A DNA stretch of 64,000 bases, taken from Methylobacterium sp. J-070 (GTDB taxonomy: Bacteria > Pseudomonadota > Alphaproteobacteria > Rhizobiales > Beijerinckiaceae). Location: positions 62,001-126,000 of the forward strand of contig NZ_JAKSXX010000110.1 of NCBI RefSeq assembly GCF_022829385.1, read 5' to 3'. The translations under genes and the position numbers were made by a program. How positions within the stretch are numbered: position 1 is the first letter of the stretch; the number at the start of each line of letters is the position of its first letter. The notes under the pieces were generated by a model. It was not told the DNA's origin, did not search any database, and saw only the letters and a program-made list of their open reading frames with translations. Below are positions 45,613 through 55,030 of the stretch, piece by piece.

Positions 45613-46854
45613 ATGACCGACAGCACAGAGCCGGCTCTCGCGCCCGCGGCTGCCATCGCCGGACCGCCGGCCCCGTCGATCCCGCGCCTGATCGTCGTGC
45701 TGGCCTGCGCGGGGTTCGGCAGCACCTTCGCGCTCCGCTCGGTCGAGCCCCTCGTCGGCGTCCTCGCCCGGGACCTCGGGAGCGACGCCCACACGGTAGC
45801 TCTCCTCTCCACCGCCTTCGCGCTGCCCTACGCGTTCATCCAGCCCGTCCTCGGGCCGGTCGGCGACGCGCTGGGCAAGGAGCGGGTGATGAGCACCTGC
45901 CTCGCGGTGCTCGCCGCCGCGCTCACGCTGTGCAGCATGGCCCCCGATATCGGCAGCCTGTTCGGCCTGCGGATGGTGGCGGGCGCGGCGGCGGGTGGCT
46001 GCATCCCGCTCTCCCTGGCGCTGCTCGGCGACCGGGTGCCGATGGACCGGCGCCAGGTGGCGATCGGGCGGTTCCTGGTCGCGGTGATCCTGGGCCAGCT
46101 CTCGGGCTCGACCTTCGCGGGCCTGATCGAAGCCGCGATCGGCTGGCGCGGCGTCTTCGCCGTCACCGCGGCGGTGGCGGCCTGCGCCTGCGCGGCGACC
46201 GTGTTCGGCTTCGACCGCGCCGGCCGGGCCCCCGCCCGCCGCCCGGCCTTCGGCGAGGCCATGACGCGCTATCGGACGATCCTGGCCAATCCCCGGGCGC
46301 GGGTGCTGTTCTCGGCGGTGTTCATCGAGGCCATCGCGATCTTCGGCGTGTTCCCGCACCTCGCCCCGCTGATCGAGGCGCGCGGGGAGGGCGGCCCGCG
46401 CGAGGCGGGCCTCGTGCTGGCGGGCTTCGCGGTCGGCGGCCTGCTCTACTCGGCCCTGGTGGGTCTGCTGGTGCGCCTGCTCGGCCTGCCGCGCATGCTC
46501 GTGGGCGGCGGCCTGATCTGCGGCGTGTCGCTCACCGTGGTCGGGCTCGCGGGCTCGTGGCAGGTCGACTGCGCCGCGCTCACCACCATGGGCCTCGGCT
46601 TCTACATGCTGCACAACACCTATCAGACCCAGGTCACCGAGGTGGCGCCCACCGCCCGCGCCTCCGCGGTGGCGCTCCACGCCTTCTCGTTCTTCTGCGG
46701 GCAGGCCCTCGGCGTCGCGGTGCTGGGGCAGGCCCTGATCCGGCTCGGCCAGTTCGGTGCGCTCGCCGCCTGCGCCGTCACCATCCTGGCGCTCGGGATC
46801 GGCACCGCCCTCGCCCTGCGGCAGAAGCCGACGCCGGTCGCGTTCCCGGGCTGA
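45613..46854 (+). CDS. MFS transporter
   Basis: 413 residues, twelve hydrophobic segments. The first half carries the MFS A motif as GPVGDALGKERVM between helices 2 and 3, and SLALLGDRVPMDRRQVAIGR between helices 4 and 5. Resembles the drug/sugar-efflux (AraJ/YdhP-like) group. Substrate unknown. It follows the GltI-like gene by 82 bases and ends 8 bases before the stop of the convergent flavoprotein gene. Confidence 0.9.
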   Translation: MTDSTEPALAPAAAIAGPPAPSIPRLIVVLACAGFGSTFALRSVEPLVGVLARDLGSDAHTVALLSTAFALPYAFIQPVLGPVGDALGKERVMSTCLAVLAAALTLCSMAPDIGSLFGLRMVAGAAAGGCIPLSLALLGDRVPMDRRQVAIGRFLVAVILGQLSGSTFAGLIEAAIGWRGVFAVTAAVAACACAATVFGFDRAGRAPARRPAFGEAMTRYRTILANPRARVLFSAVFIEAIAIFGVFPHLAPLIEARGEGGPREAGLVLAGFAVGGLLYSALVGLLVRLLGLPRMLVGGGLICGVSLTVVGLAGSWQVDCAALTTMGLGFYMLHNTYQTQVTEVAPTARASAVALHAFSFFCGQALGVAVLGQALIRLGQFGALAACAVTILALGIGTALALRQKPTPVAFPG

Positions 46855-46862
46855 GCGGACGC

Positions 46863-48104
46863 TCAGGGCCGCTGCAGCGCCAGCGCCTTGAGATCGAAAT
46901 CGGGATCGGCCGCCTGACCCGGCGTCAGCGGCGTTCCGGCGGCGAGCAGGCGCCGGGCGATCATGTGGTCGCCCGCCCGGTCGACGGATTCCACGGCGCT
47001 CAAGGCGCCGTCACGGAAACGGAAGACCGAGAAGGCCTGGCCGGAGCCGCGGACCACGCCGGCGTCGCCGGGTCCCGACAGGCCGGCGATCTGCAGCTTG
47101 TGCGGGCCCTGGTCGCTCCAGAACCAGGGAAGCGCGCCGTAGGCCGCGGGCTTCCCGTTGAGGCGCGCGGCGAGGCAGCGGCCCTGGTCGATGGCGTTCT
47201 GCACGGACTCGATCCGCACCGTGCCGTCGGCCGTGAGCCCGCGGGCGAAGGGGCTCGGGAACCTGGCACAGTCGCCGATCGCCGAGACGGCCGGATCGGG
47301 GGTCGCCAGGAACGCGTCGACCCGCACCCCGTCCCCCGCCGGCAGGCCCGCCTCCACGGCGAGTTCCCGGTTCGGCAGCACGCCGATACCGACGAGGACG
47401 AGGTCGGCGGGCAGCTCCCGTCCATCGGCCAGGGCGACGCCGGCGGCGCGGCCGTCGCGCCCGAGGACCGCCGTCACGCCGGCCCCGAAGGCGAAGCGCA
47501 CGCCCATCGCCTCCTGGGCGCCGCGGAAGTAGTCCCCCATCTCCGGCGAGACCGCCCGGGCCATGGGCCGCTCGGCGGCCTCGATCACCGTCACCGGCAG
47601 ACCGCGCCCGGCCGCGACGGCGGCGAATTCGAGCCCGATGAAGCCGGCCCCCACCACGACGATCGCCCGGGCGGCGGCGAGGTCGGCCCTGAGCGCATCG
47701 GCGTCCGCAAGGCCGCGCAACTGGCGCACGCCCGCGAGGTCGGCGCCGGGGACCGGCAGCGGTCGGTTGCGGGCACCGGTGGCGATGACGAGGTGGTCGT
47801 AGGCGAGGTCTTGACCGTCCGAGAGGCGCAGACACCGTCCGGCCCGGTCGATCGCCACCGCGCGGATCCCAGGCCGGTGCGTGATGGCGTGCTCGGCGAA
47901 GAAGCCGGGCTGGCGCAGGAACAGGCCGTCCTGCTCGGCCTTGCCGGCGAGGTAGGCCTTCGACAACGGCGGCCGCTGATAGGGCAGGGCGGCCTCGTCG
48001 CCCACCAGGGTGATCGGGTCCCTGAAGCCGCCCTCGCGCAGGGAGGCGGCGAGCTGGAAGCCGGCCTGACCGGCGCCCGCGACGACGATCCCGGCGGGGG
48101 TCAC
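46863..48104 (-). CDS. NAD(P)/FAD-dependent oxidoreductase, ferredoxin-reductase type
   Basis: 413 residues from GTG at 48104, whose GTGA overlaps the stop of the CbbR-type regulator gene. FAD Rossmann: IVVAGAGQAGFQLAASLR; NAD Rossmann: AIVVVGAGFIGLEFAAVAAG; FAD-closing ATGD-like element VSAIGDCARFPSPF; C-terminal reductase domain with WFWSDQGPHKLQIAGL (typical of BphA4/ThcD ferredoxin reductases). It moves electrons from NAD(P)H to a ferredoxin-type partner; no ferredoxin gene is nearby. Coupling to the regulator is unusual. Confidence 0.92.
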   Translation of the reverse strand: MTPAGIVVAGAGQAGFQLAASLREGGFRDPITLVGDEAALPYQRPPLSKAYLAGKAEQDGLFLRQPGFFAEHAITHRPGIRAVAIDRAGRCLRLSDGQDLAYDHLVIATGARNRPLPVPGADLAGVRQLRGLADADALRADLAAARAIVVVGAGFIGLEFAAVAAGRGLPVTVIEAAERPMARAVSPEMGDYFRGAQEAMGVRFAFGAGVTAVLGRDGRAAGVALADGRELPADLVLVGIGVLPNRELAVEAGLPAGDGVRVDAFLATPDPAVSAIGDCARFPSPFARGLTADGTVRIESVQNAIDQGRCLAARLNGKPAAYGALPWFWSDQGPHKLQIAGLSGPGDAGVVRGSGQAFSVFRFRDGALSAVESVDRAGDHMIARRLLAAGTPLTPGQAADPDFDLKALALQRP

Positions 48105-49048
48105 GGCTTGGCCCCCGGCAGGACGAGCCGGCTCTGCGCGACGCCCGGCAGGCTGCGGGCGCCCTCGGACATCAGGTAGGACCAGACCGCGGAGGCCGCC
48201 GGCCCCAGCACCTTGTCGGCGCGCCGGACCGCGTACCAGTCGCGCCGGATCGGCAGGCCCTTGACGTCGAGGAGCACGAGACGGCCCCCGTCCAGCTCGG
48301 CCGCGACCGAATGGACCGACAGCAGGGCGATGCCCAGCCCGGCCATCACCGCCTGCTTGATGGTCTCGTTCGAGCCGGTGTCGATCTCCAGCGGCGCCCG
48401 CTTCACCAGCACGCCGCTCATGAACTCCTCGAACACCATCCGGGTGCCCGAGCCCTCCTCGCGCAGGAAGAACGGCTGGTCGGCCAGGTCCTCGCGGTCG
48501 AGGTTCTGCCGCCCCGCCAGGGGATGGTCCGGGGCCGCGATCAGCACGATCGGGTGCGGGCCGAAGGTGGCGGCCTCGATCGGGAAGTCCCGCGGCGGGC
48601 GGCCCATCAGGGCGAAGTCGATCTCGTAGCCGCGCAGGGCCTCGACCGTCTGGCCGCGGTTGCGCACCGACAGGCTGATCTCGACGCCCGGATGCTTCTT
48701 GACGAAGCCGGCGATCACCTGCGGGGCGAAATACTTGGCGGTGGAGACGACGCCGAGCGCCACCCGGCCGCCCTCGGCGCCGCGCAGGGTCCGCAGCCGG
48801 TCGGTGCAGGTCTCCAGCACGGTGTTGATGCTGTCGATCGCCCAGAGCATCTCGCGCCCGGCATCGGTCGGCTTGAGACCCCCCGGCGTCCGGTCGAACA
48901 GCAGCAGCCCCGCCTCCTCCTCGAGCTGGCGGATGCGCGCGTAGAGCGCGGCCGAGGTGACGTTCAGCTCCTGCGCGGCCCGGGTCATGGTGCCGAGGCG
49001 GGCCACCGCCGCCACCGCCTGAAGCTGCTTGAGGGAGAGGTTGCGCAT
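48101..49048 (-). CDS. cbbR: LysR-type regulator of the CbbR/QscR family
   Basis: 315 residues, start ATG at 49048; the 73 codons further upstream are rejected. Winged helix-turn-helix at 1-60 (LGTMTRAAQELNVTSAALYA), then the effector domain with GRVALGVVSTAKYFAPQVIA and FLREEGSGTRMVFEEFMSGV. It closely resembles CbbR, which senses Calvin-cycle metabolites; in Methylobacterium extorquens the homologue QscR controls serine-cycle genes and answers to ribulose bisphosphate made by phosphoribulokinase. Divergent from the FBPase-PRK-epimerase-cbbY operon, which supports the assignment. Confidence 0.9.
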   Translation of the reverse strand: MRNLSLKQLQAVAAVARLGTMTRAAQELNVTSAALYARIRQLEEEAGLLLFDRTPGGLKPTDAGREMLWAIDSINTVLETCTDRLRTLRGAEGGRVALGVVSTAKYFAPQVIAGFVKKHPGVEISLSVRNRGQTVEALRGYEIDFALMGRPPRDFPIEAATFGPHPIVLIAAPDHPLAGRQNLDREDLADQPFFLREEGSGTRMVFEEFMSGVLVKRAPLEIDTGSNETIKQAVMAGLGIALLSVHSVAAELDGGRLVLLDVKGLPIRRDWYAVRRADKVLGPAASAVWSYLMSEGARSLPGVAQSRLVLPGAKP

Positions 49049-49079
49049 GGCGGAGGTCTCGTTTTTCTGTCCTATGGCA

Positions 49080-49100
49080 CAAGATCCGGCAGAAATCTTG
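49080..49100. promoter_or_regulatory. Inverted repeat in cbbR-cbbF intergenic region
   Basis: CAAGAT (49080-49085) and ATCTTG (49095-49100) with 9 bases between form a perfect 6-base dyad, about 32 bases before the cbbR start and 130 before cbbF. Position fits a LysR operator serving both directions; the T-N11-A consensus is not perfectly met. Confidence 0.45.
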
Positions 49101-49229
49101 AGCGTGGCGTCTCGGGTTCCTGTCGACCGGGGGGCGCGGCCCGCTATCATGGTCGCCGAGAGGCCGCTACAGACCCGGCGCGGAACGCGCGATCCCGGCG
49201 GGCGGGATCCGAGCAGGAGAGACAGGCCG

Positions 49230-50285
49230 ATGGCAAATTCAGCGGCGATCGGGACGCCTCTCGACACCTGCCTGGCTCAGGCCGTGGAGTCCGACCCGGC
49301 GCTGAAGGACGCCGCCGCGGTGATCGCCGCGGTGGCGCGCTCGGCGGTGGAGATCAGCGAGCGGATCGGGCGCGGCGCGCTCGGCGGCGACCTCGCGGCG
49401 GCGGGCGAGCACAACAGCGACGGCGACGTCCAGAAGGCGCTGGACGTGATCGCCCACGAGAGCGTCACCGCGGCCCTGCGGGGCGCACCCGTCGCCGAAG
49501 TGGCCTCCGAGGAGGCCGAGGAGGTGATGCGGCTGAACCCGGACGCGCCCCTCGCGGTCGCCATCGACCCGCTCGACGGCTCGTCCAACATCGGCGTGAA
49601 CATGGCGGTGGGGATGATCTTCGGCATCCGGCCGTCGATCAAGGATCCGGGCAACCCGCTCGCCTCGTTCACGACGCCCGGCTCGACGCAGATCGCCGCG
49701 GGCTTCGTGACCTACGGCCCGGCCACCGCGCTGATCCTGACGCTCGGGCAGGGCACCCAATCCTACGTGCTGGATAGGGCCGAGGGCCGGTTCCGGCTGA
49801 CGGGCCAGGCCATGGCGGTGCCGGCCGCCACCAAGGAATTCGCCATCAACGCCTCGAACGCCCGCCACTGGGATGCGCCGGTGAAGGCCTACATCGAGGA
49901 TTGCCAGCGCGGCACCGAGGGGCCCCGGGACAAGGACTACAACATGCGCTGGCTCGCCTCCCTGGTGGCCGACATCCAGCGCGTGCTGACCCGGGGCGGC
50001 GTGTTCCTGTACCCGGGCGACGCCCGGAAGAACTACGCCCGCGGTCGCCTGCGGCTGCTCTACGAGGTCGCCCCGGTGGCGATGCTGGTCGAGCAGGCCG
50101 GGGGTGCCGCCACCGACGGCCAGACCCGCATCCTCGACCTCGTCGCCACCGGCATCCACGAGCGCGCGCCGCTGGTCTGCGGCTCGACCGAGGAGGTGGA
50201 ATGCGTCGCCGCCTATTATGCGGGCGGCAAGCCCGATGCCGGCCGCTCGCCGCTCTTCGGCCAGCGCGGCCTGATGCGGTCCTAG
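49230..50285 (+). CDS. cbbF: Class I fructose-1,6-bisphosphatase
   Basis: 351 residues from ATG at 49230, preceded by GCAGGAGAG. Metal and phosphate residues: E94-E95 (ASEEAEE), then AIDPLDGSSN at 111-120 with D113 and D116, and the sugar-phosphate region RYSGAMVAD is not in the classic spelling but MRWLASLVADIQRVLTRGGVFLYP is the matching block. Hydrolyses fructose 1,6-bisphosphate to fructose 6-phosphate in the cytosol. It heads the cbbF-cbbP-rpe-cbbY operon, 25 bases before cbbP. In a methylotroph it may also serve gluconeogenesis. Confidence 0.95.
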   Translation: MANSAAIGTPLDTCLAQAVESDPALKDAAAVIAAVARSAVEISERIGRGALGGDLAAAGEHNSDGDVQKALDVIAHESVTAALRGAPVAEVASEEAEEVMRLNPDAPLAVAIDPLDGSSNIGVNMAVGMIFGIRPSIKDPGNPLASFTTPGSTQIAAGFVTYGPATALILTLGQGTQSYVLDRAEGRFRLTGQAMAVPAATKEFAINASNARHWDAPVKAYIEDCQRGTEGPRDKDYNMRWLASLVADIQRVLTRGGVFLYPGDARKNYARGRLRLLYEVAPVAMLVEQAGGAATDGQTRILDLVATGIHERAPLVCGSTEEVECVAAYYAGGKPDAGRSPLFGQRGLMRS

Positions 50286-50310
50286 GGTCCAACGCAAAGT
50301 CGAAAAACGC

Positions 50311-51171
50311 ATGTCGGCGCGGCACCCCATCATCTCGGTGACCGGCTCCTCCGGGGCCGGCACCACCTCGGTCCGCAACACCTTCGAGCAGATCTTCCGC
50401 CGCGAGGATGTGAGCGCCGTGTTCATCGAGGGCGACGGCTTCCACGCCTACGACCGGGATACGATGCGGGCGATGATGGCGCGCGAGCCGACGCTGTCCC
50501 ATTTCGCCCCGAAGGCGAATCTCCTGCCGGAGCTCGAGGCGGTGTTCCGCAGCTACGCGGAATCCGGCGCCGGCCGGACCCGCCACTACGCGCACGATGC
50601 CCACGACGCGCAGGCCTACGGCATCCCGGAGGGCAGCTTCTCCGCCTGGGAGGCGTTCCCGCCGGATTCGGACCTGCTGTTCTACGAGGGCCTGCACGGC
50701 TGCGTGGCCGACGCCGAGGTCGACATCGCCCGCTACGCCGACCTGAAGATCGGCGTCGTGCCGGTGATCAACCTCGAATGGATCCAGAAGCTGCACCGGG
50801 ACCGCTCGTTCCGCGGCTACTCCACCGAGGCGGTTACCGACGTGATCCTGCGGCGGATGCCCGATTACGTGCAGACCATCTGCCCGCAATTCTCGTTCAC
50901 CGACATCAACTTCCAGCGGGTTCCGACCGTCGACACCTCGAACCCGTTCATCGCCCGCTGGATCCCCACCGCCGACGAGTCGATGGTGGTCATCCGCTTC
51001 AAGGACCCGAAGGGGATCGACTTTTCGTATCTGGTCTCGATGATCCACGACAGCTTCATGAGCCGGGCGAATTCCATCGTGATCCCGGGCGGCAAGCTCG
51101 ATCTCGCCATGCAGCTGATCCTGACGCCGATGATCATGCAGTTCGTCGAGCGCCGCCGGCGGCTGGCCTGA
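50311..51171 (+). CDS. cbbP: Phosphoribulokinase
   Basis: 286 residues, normal for the short proteobacterial class. P-loop GSSGAGTT at 12-19, followed by [18 protein letters not shown] (catalytic/substrate Asp and His). [20 protein letters not shown] is the Walker B-like region. It makes ribulose 1,5-bisphosphate from ribulose 5-phosphate and ATP. No RuBisCO gene lies in the window. In Methylobacterium extorquens, which lacks RuBisCO, PRK is reported to act as a signal generator for QscR; that would explain its place beside the regulator here (inference). Confidence 0.96.
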   Translation: MSARHPIISVTGSSGAGTTSVRNTFEQIFRREDVSAVFIEGDGFHAYDRDTMRAMMAREPTLSHFAPKANLLPELEAVFRSYAESGAGRTRHYAHDAHDAQAYGIPEGSFSAWEAFPPDSDLLFYEGLHGCVADAEVDIARYADLKIGVVPVINLEWIQKLHRDRSFRGYSTEAVTDVILRRMPDYVQTICPQFSFTDINFQRVPTVDTSNPFIARWIPTADESMVVIRFKDPKGIDFSYLVSMIHDSFMSRANSIVIPGGKLDLAMQLILTPMIMQFVERRRRLA

Positions 51172-51256
51172 GCCTCGGAGGGATCCGTTGGATCGACCCG
51201 GAACGCCGATCCTGCGCGCCGAACACCGCCGGGGTCAAACCATCGAAGGATCCGTG

Positions 51257-51943
51257 ATGCTCCCACCCGTCATTGCCCCCTCGATCCTCTCCGCCGACTT
51301 CTCGAGGCTCGCCGAGGAGACCCGCGCCGTGGCCGCGGCCGGCGCCGACTGGATCCACCTCGACGTGATGGACGGCCATTTCGTGCCCAACATCACCTTC
51401 GGACCGCCGGTGGTGAAAGCGCTGCGCCCGCACTCCGAAAAGTTCTTCGACGTGCATCTGATGATCGCCCCGGCCGATCCGTATCTCGCGGCCTTCGCGC
51501 AGGCCGGTGCCGACGGGATCACGGTCCACGCCGAGGCCGGGCCGCATATCCACCGCTCGCTGCAGACCATCCGCGATCTCGGCAAGCGGGCCGGCGTGGC
51601 GATCAACCCGGGCACCCCGGCCGCGATGGTGGAGCCGGTGCTCGACCTCGTCGATCTCGTGCTGGTGATGACGGTCAATCCCGGCTTCGGCGGCCAGAGC
51701 TTCCTGCGCAGCACCATGGACTCGGTGGCGCGGGTCCGGGCGATGGTGGCCGGCCGCGACATCCGCATCCAAGTCGACGGCGGCATCGATCCCGAGACCG
51801 TGCGGGTCGCGAGCCGCGCCGGCGCCGACACCTTCGTGGCCGGCAACGCCGTCTTCGGCGGCGGTCCGGAGGCCTACGCCGAGCGCATCGCGGCGATCCG
51901 GGCCGGCGCGGAGGGCGCCTCCGGCCGCGATCTGTCGTGCTGA
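51257..51943 (+). CDS. rpe: Ribulose-phosphate 3-epimerase
   Basis: 228 residues from ATG at 51257, with GAAGGA six bases upstream (a GTG just before is out of preference). TIM-barrel motifs: [31 protein letters not shown] (metal His/Asp), [13 protein letters not shown] and [10 protein letters not shown] with the second catalytic Asp. Interconverts ribulose 5-phosphate and xylulose 5-phosphate in the pentose-phosphate/Calvin route. Seven-base overlap with cbbY. Often named cbbE in Calvin operons. Confidence 0.96.
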   Translation: MLPPVIAPSILSADFSRLAEETRAVAAAGADWIHLDVMDGHFVPNITFGPPVVKALRPHSEKFFDVHLMIAPADPYLAAFAQAGADGITVHAEAGPHIHRSLQTIRDLGKRAGVAINPGTPAAMVEPVLDLVDLVLVMTVNPGFGGQSFLRSTMDSVARVRAMVAGRDIRIQVDGGIDPETVRVASRAGADTFVAGNAVFGGGPEAYAERIAAIRAGAEGASGRDLSC

Positions 51944-52725
51944 GGGCGCTGATCTTCGACGTCGACGGGACGCTGGCGGAGACCGAGGACCTGCACCGGC
52001 AGGCGTTCAACCGGGCCTTCGCGGATCTCGGCCTGTCCTGGAGCTGGGACGCGGCGCTCTACGCGGACCTGCTCACCGTCATGGGCGGCAAGGAGCGGCT
52101 CGCCCACTACATCGACACGCAGCACGCGGCCGAGGCCGAAGCGCTCCACGCCCTGGCGCCGGAGATTCACGCCCGAAAGACCCTCGCCTACGGCACGCTC
52201 GTGGCGGAGAGCGGCCTGAGGCTGCGGCCCGGGATCGCCCGGCTGATCCGCGAGGCGCGGGCGGCCGGGATCCGCCTCGCCGTGGCCACCACCACGAGCC
52301 GGCCCAACGTCGACCGGCTTCTCGCCGTCAATTTCCCGCCGGACGCCACGCCCTTCGACGTGATCGCGGCCGGCGACGAGGCGGACCGCAAGAAGCCCGC
52401 GCCGGACGTATTCCTGCTGGCGCTGGCCCGCCTCGGGATCCCGGCGTCGGAGGCGGTGGCCTTCGAGGATTCCGCCGCCGGCATCGCATCGGCCCGGGCC
52501 GCGGGCCTGCCGGTCCTGGCGACCCGGAGCCGCTACACCGAGGGCCACCAGCTCGACGGCGCCTTCTCGGCGATCTCCGATCTCGGCGAGCCGGGGCGCC
52601 CGCACCGGCACATCGCGGGGCGCGAATGGCCGGGCGGGGTCGTGGACCTTGCCGGCCTCATCCGGTGGCACGGGACGCAGGACGATCAGGGCGCGGCGTT
52701 CCAGGCGATCGGCACCAGCCGGTAA
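51937..52725 (+). CDS. cbbY: HAD-family phosphatase CbbY
   Basis: 262 residues from GTG at 51937. HAD motif [11 protein letters not shown] with nucleophile D8 and D10, motif [11 protein letters not shown], motif III with K near DRKKPAPDV, motif [12 protein letters not shown]. CbbY enzymes remove inhibitory xylulose 1,5-bisphosphate that RuBisCO side reactions produce. With no RuBisCO in view, its substrate here may be a sugar bisphosphate from PRK or aldolase side reactions (inference). Last gene of the operon; its 3' end overlaps the convergent metallohydrolase gene by 40 bases. Confidence 0.92.
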   Translation: MLRALIFDVDGTLAETEDLHRQAFNRAFADLGLSWSWDAALYADLLTVMGGKERLAHYIDTQHAAEAEALHALAPEIHARKTLAYGTLVAESGLRLRPGIARLIREARAAGIRLAVATTTSRPNVDRLLAVNFPPDATPFDVIAAGDEADRKKPAPDVFLLALARLGIPASEAVAFEDSAAGIASARAAGLPVLATRSRYTEGHQLDGAFSAISDLGEPGRPHRHIAGREWPGGVVDLAGLIRWHGTQDDQGAAFQAIGTSR

Positions 52726-53660
52726 CCCGGGCCGTCGCGCTCCACATGGCCGAGCGACGGGAACGGGAAGTGGTAGCCCACCACGAGGGCCTTCTCGGAC
52801 GCGGCCATGTCGTAGAAGCGGTGGCGCGTCGCCTGCGCCTGATCGGCATCGTGATCGTACATCACGTGCCAGTCCGGGTGCTGCAGGAAGAAGGCCGGGA
52901 TGTTGGTCACATCGGACTGGACCAGCAGGCGGTCCGAGCCGGAGGCCACCGCGAAAGCGGTGTGGCCCGGCGTGTGCCCGGGGGCGGCGAGCGCCGTGAT
53001 CCCCGGTGCGACCTCCTCGTCCCACGCGAAGGTGCCGATCCGGTCCCTCAGGTCGCCGAGCACCCGGCGGGTGTTGGCGAAGTAGGCCTGCGTGATCGCG
53101 TCGGCGGCCTTGGCCATGTTGTCGTCGTTCATCCAGAAGGCCCAGTCGACCGCCGCCGCCCGGATCTCGGCCTTCGGGAAGGCCGGCGTGCCGTCGGCGG
53201 TCTTGAGCCCGTTCGTGTGATCGGGGTGAAGGTGCGAGATCAGCACGAGATCGACGTCCTCGGGCGCAACCCCGGCGGCCGCGAGGTTGGCCTTCAGGCG
53301 ACCCACCGGCGCCCCGGGCACGGGCCCGTTGCCGGTGTCGATCAGGACCAGCTTCGCGCCGGTGTTGATCAAGGTCGGGTTGAACGGCACCGTGACCTGC
53401 CCGGGCGGCATGTAGGCCGCCTGGGCGGCGCCCAGCGCCTCGTCCCGGGGGACGTTGCGTACGAAGCGGTCCGGCATCGGGAAGCTCCGGGCGCCGTCGT
53501 TGAGGATCGTGACCTCGCAGGTACCGAGGCGCATGCGGTAGAAACCCGGCGCCTGCGGATCGCCGAGGCGTGCCGTGCCCCGCGCGCCGTCGACGAGACC
53601 TAGGGCGACGCCACCGGCGAGTGCTCCGCGGACGAGGTCGCGACGGGTCGCGTTCGGCAT
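52686..53660 (-). CDS. Exported metallo-beta-lactamase-fold hydrolase (Tat leader)
   Basis: 324 residues. The N-terminus TRRDLVRGALAGGVALGLVD looks like a twin-arginine signal. The metal-binding motif is H143-L-H145-P-D147-H148; further ligands lie in APGHTPGHTAFA and in DVTNIPA, plus GYHFPFPSLGH near the C-terminus. It resembles quorum-quenching lactonase/methyl-parathion-hydrolase-like MBL proteins. Periplasmic location is predicted. Substrate not determinable; the last 40 bases overlap cbbY on the other strand. Confidence 0.9.
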   Translation of the reverse strand: MPNATRRDLVRGALAGGVALGLVDGARGTARLGDPQAPGFYRMRLGTCEVTILNDGARSFPMPDRFVRNVPRDEALGAAQAAYMPPGQVTVPFNPTLINTGAKLVLIDTGNGPVPGAPVGRLKANLAAAGVAPEDVDLVLISHLHPDHTNGLKTADGTPAFPKAEIRAAAVDWAFWMNDDNMAKAADAITQAYFANTRRVLGDLRDRIGTFAWDEEVAPGITALAAPGHTPGHTAFAVASGSDRLLVQSDVTNIPAFFLQHPDWHVMYDHDADQAQATRHRFYDMAASEKALVVGYHFPFPSLGHVERDGPGYRLVPIAWNAAP

Positions 53661-53762
53661 TCGATCCTCCAGGGACAGGAAACGTGGCGAAGTCCGATCC
53701 GGCGCGCCCCGCAGGACGCCCGGGTTCGCAATGGCGGGCGGGTGTCGACCGGGGAGGGGACC

Positions 53763-54818
53763 CTAACGGCCGCTCTGCCGGCGCGGAATGCGCGCCTCGC
53801 TGCGTCCCTCGCTCCGCCCCTGCGCCTCGGTGGCGAACAGCATCGTGCCGGCTACCACGCCGAGCGCCGCCGCGATCCCAAGTTTGAGCCAGCGCGGGTC
53901 GGCGGCCGCCACGTGGGCGGTCGACCGGGCGTCGAAGCGGCCATGCGCCCCGGGATCGGTGTCGACCGGATGGTAGAGGTTGTCGGGACGGTTCTTCTGC
54001 GCCTGCACGCTGGTCATCTCCCCACGATAGCCATGCCGGGCGAGGTAGCCGTCGATCCAGCCCGGAATCAGCATGTTGCCCACGATGGCCTTCCAGGCCG
54101 AGGCACCGATCCACAATTCCCGCGGCGCCTCGTGCGCCGCCCGGTACACGTGGCGGGCGATGGCCTCGGGCTGGTAGATCGGCGGCACCGGCTCGAGCTT
54201 GCGCGGCAGCCGCGAGCGGGCCCAGTCGAACTGCGGCGTGTTGACCGCCGGGAGCTGAATCATCGTCAGACGCACCCGGCTGCCGTCGTGGAGCAACTCG
54301 CTGCGCAGGGAGTCGACGAAGCCGCGCACCGCCGCCTTGGCGGCGCAGTAGGTCGCCTGCAGCGGGATCGACCGGTAGGCGAGGGCCGAGCCGATATGGA
54401 CGACCGTGCCCCGGTCCCGCGGGACCATGTGGCGGAGCGCCGCCAGGGTGCCGTGCACCTGGCCGAGATAGGTCACCTCGGTGGCGCGCCGGAACTCCTC
54501 CGGGCTCGTCTCCTGGACGGGCGCGTAGATCGTCACCATCGCGTTGTTGACCCAGACGTCGATGCCGCCGAAGGCCTGCGCCAGCGCATCGGCGGCGCGC
54601 GAGACGGCGTCCGCGTCGGCCACGTCGACCGCGAAGGCGCGGGCCCGGCCGCCGGCGCGCTCGACGTCGCGGATCGTGCCGGAGAGCCCAGCCTCGCCCC
54701 GGGCGATGAGCCCGACGTTCCATCCGTGCCGGGCGAATTCGTGCGCCACCGCCCGGCCGACGCCGGCGCTGGCGCCCGTCACCATCACTGTCCCGCCGCG
54801 TCCATTCCGGTTCGACAT
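53763..54818 (-). CDS. Short-chain dehydrogenase/reductase with C-terminal membrane anchor
   Basis: 351 residues from ATG at 54818. Cofactor motif [18 protein letters not shown], then [17 protein letters not shown], the catalytic Ser near [12 protein letters not shown] and Y-x3-K in [18 protein letters not shown]. After the Rossmann core an extra ~100 residues end in a hydrophobic helix ([20 protein letters not shown]), which may anchor it to the membrane. This layout resembles SDRs of the DltE/YqjQ type. Substrate unknown. Confidence 0.9.
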   Translation of the reverse strand: MSNRNGRGGTVMVTGASAGVGRAVAHEFARHGWNVGLIARGEAGLSGTIRDVERAGGRARAFAVDVADADAVSRAADALAQAFGGIDVWVNNAMVTIYAPVQETSPEEFRRATEVTYLGQVHGTLAALRHMVPRDRGTVVHIGSALAYRSIPLQATYCAAKAAVRGFVDSLRSELLHDGSRVRLTMIQLPAVNTPQFDWARSRLPRKLEPVPPIYQPEAIARHVYRAAHEAPRELWIGASAWKAIVGNMLIPGWIDGYLARHGYRGEMTSVQAQKNRPDNLYHPVDTDPGAHGRFDARSTAHVAAADPRWLKLGIAAALGVVAGTMLFATEAQGRSEGRSEARIPRRQSGR

Positions 54819-55030
54819 CGATGCTCCACGTGACAGGCGTCCCCGGCCAACGCCCGTCACCGGGGATCTTTCCGTGCTCGCGCGATCGGGATGACCGGCG
54901 CCGCCGCCGGCCGGTGATCGCGATCGCGTTGCCTCGCCGGAAGGCGGCGGCCTATAACGCGGCGACCTCACAGCCGCGACGGCGGGGTCCCGGACGCCCG
55001 CCCTCGCCAACGAACAAAGTCTCACACGCC

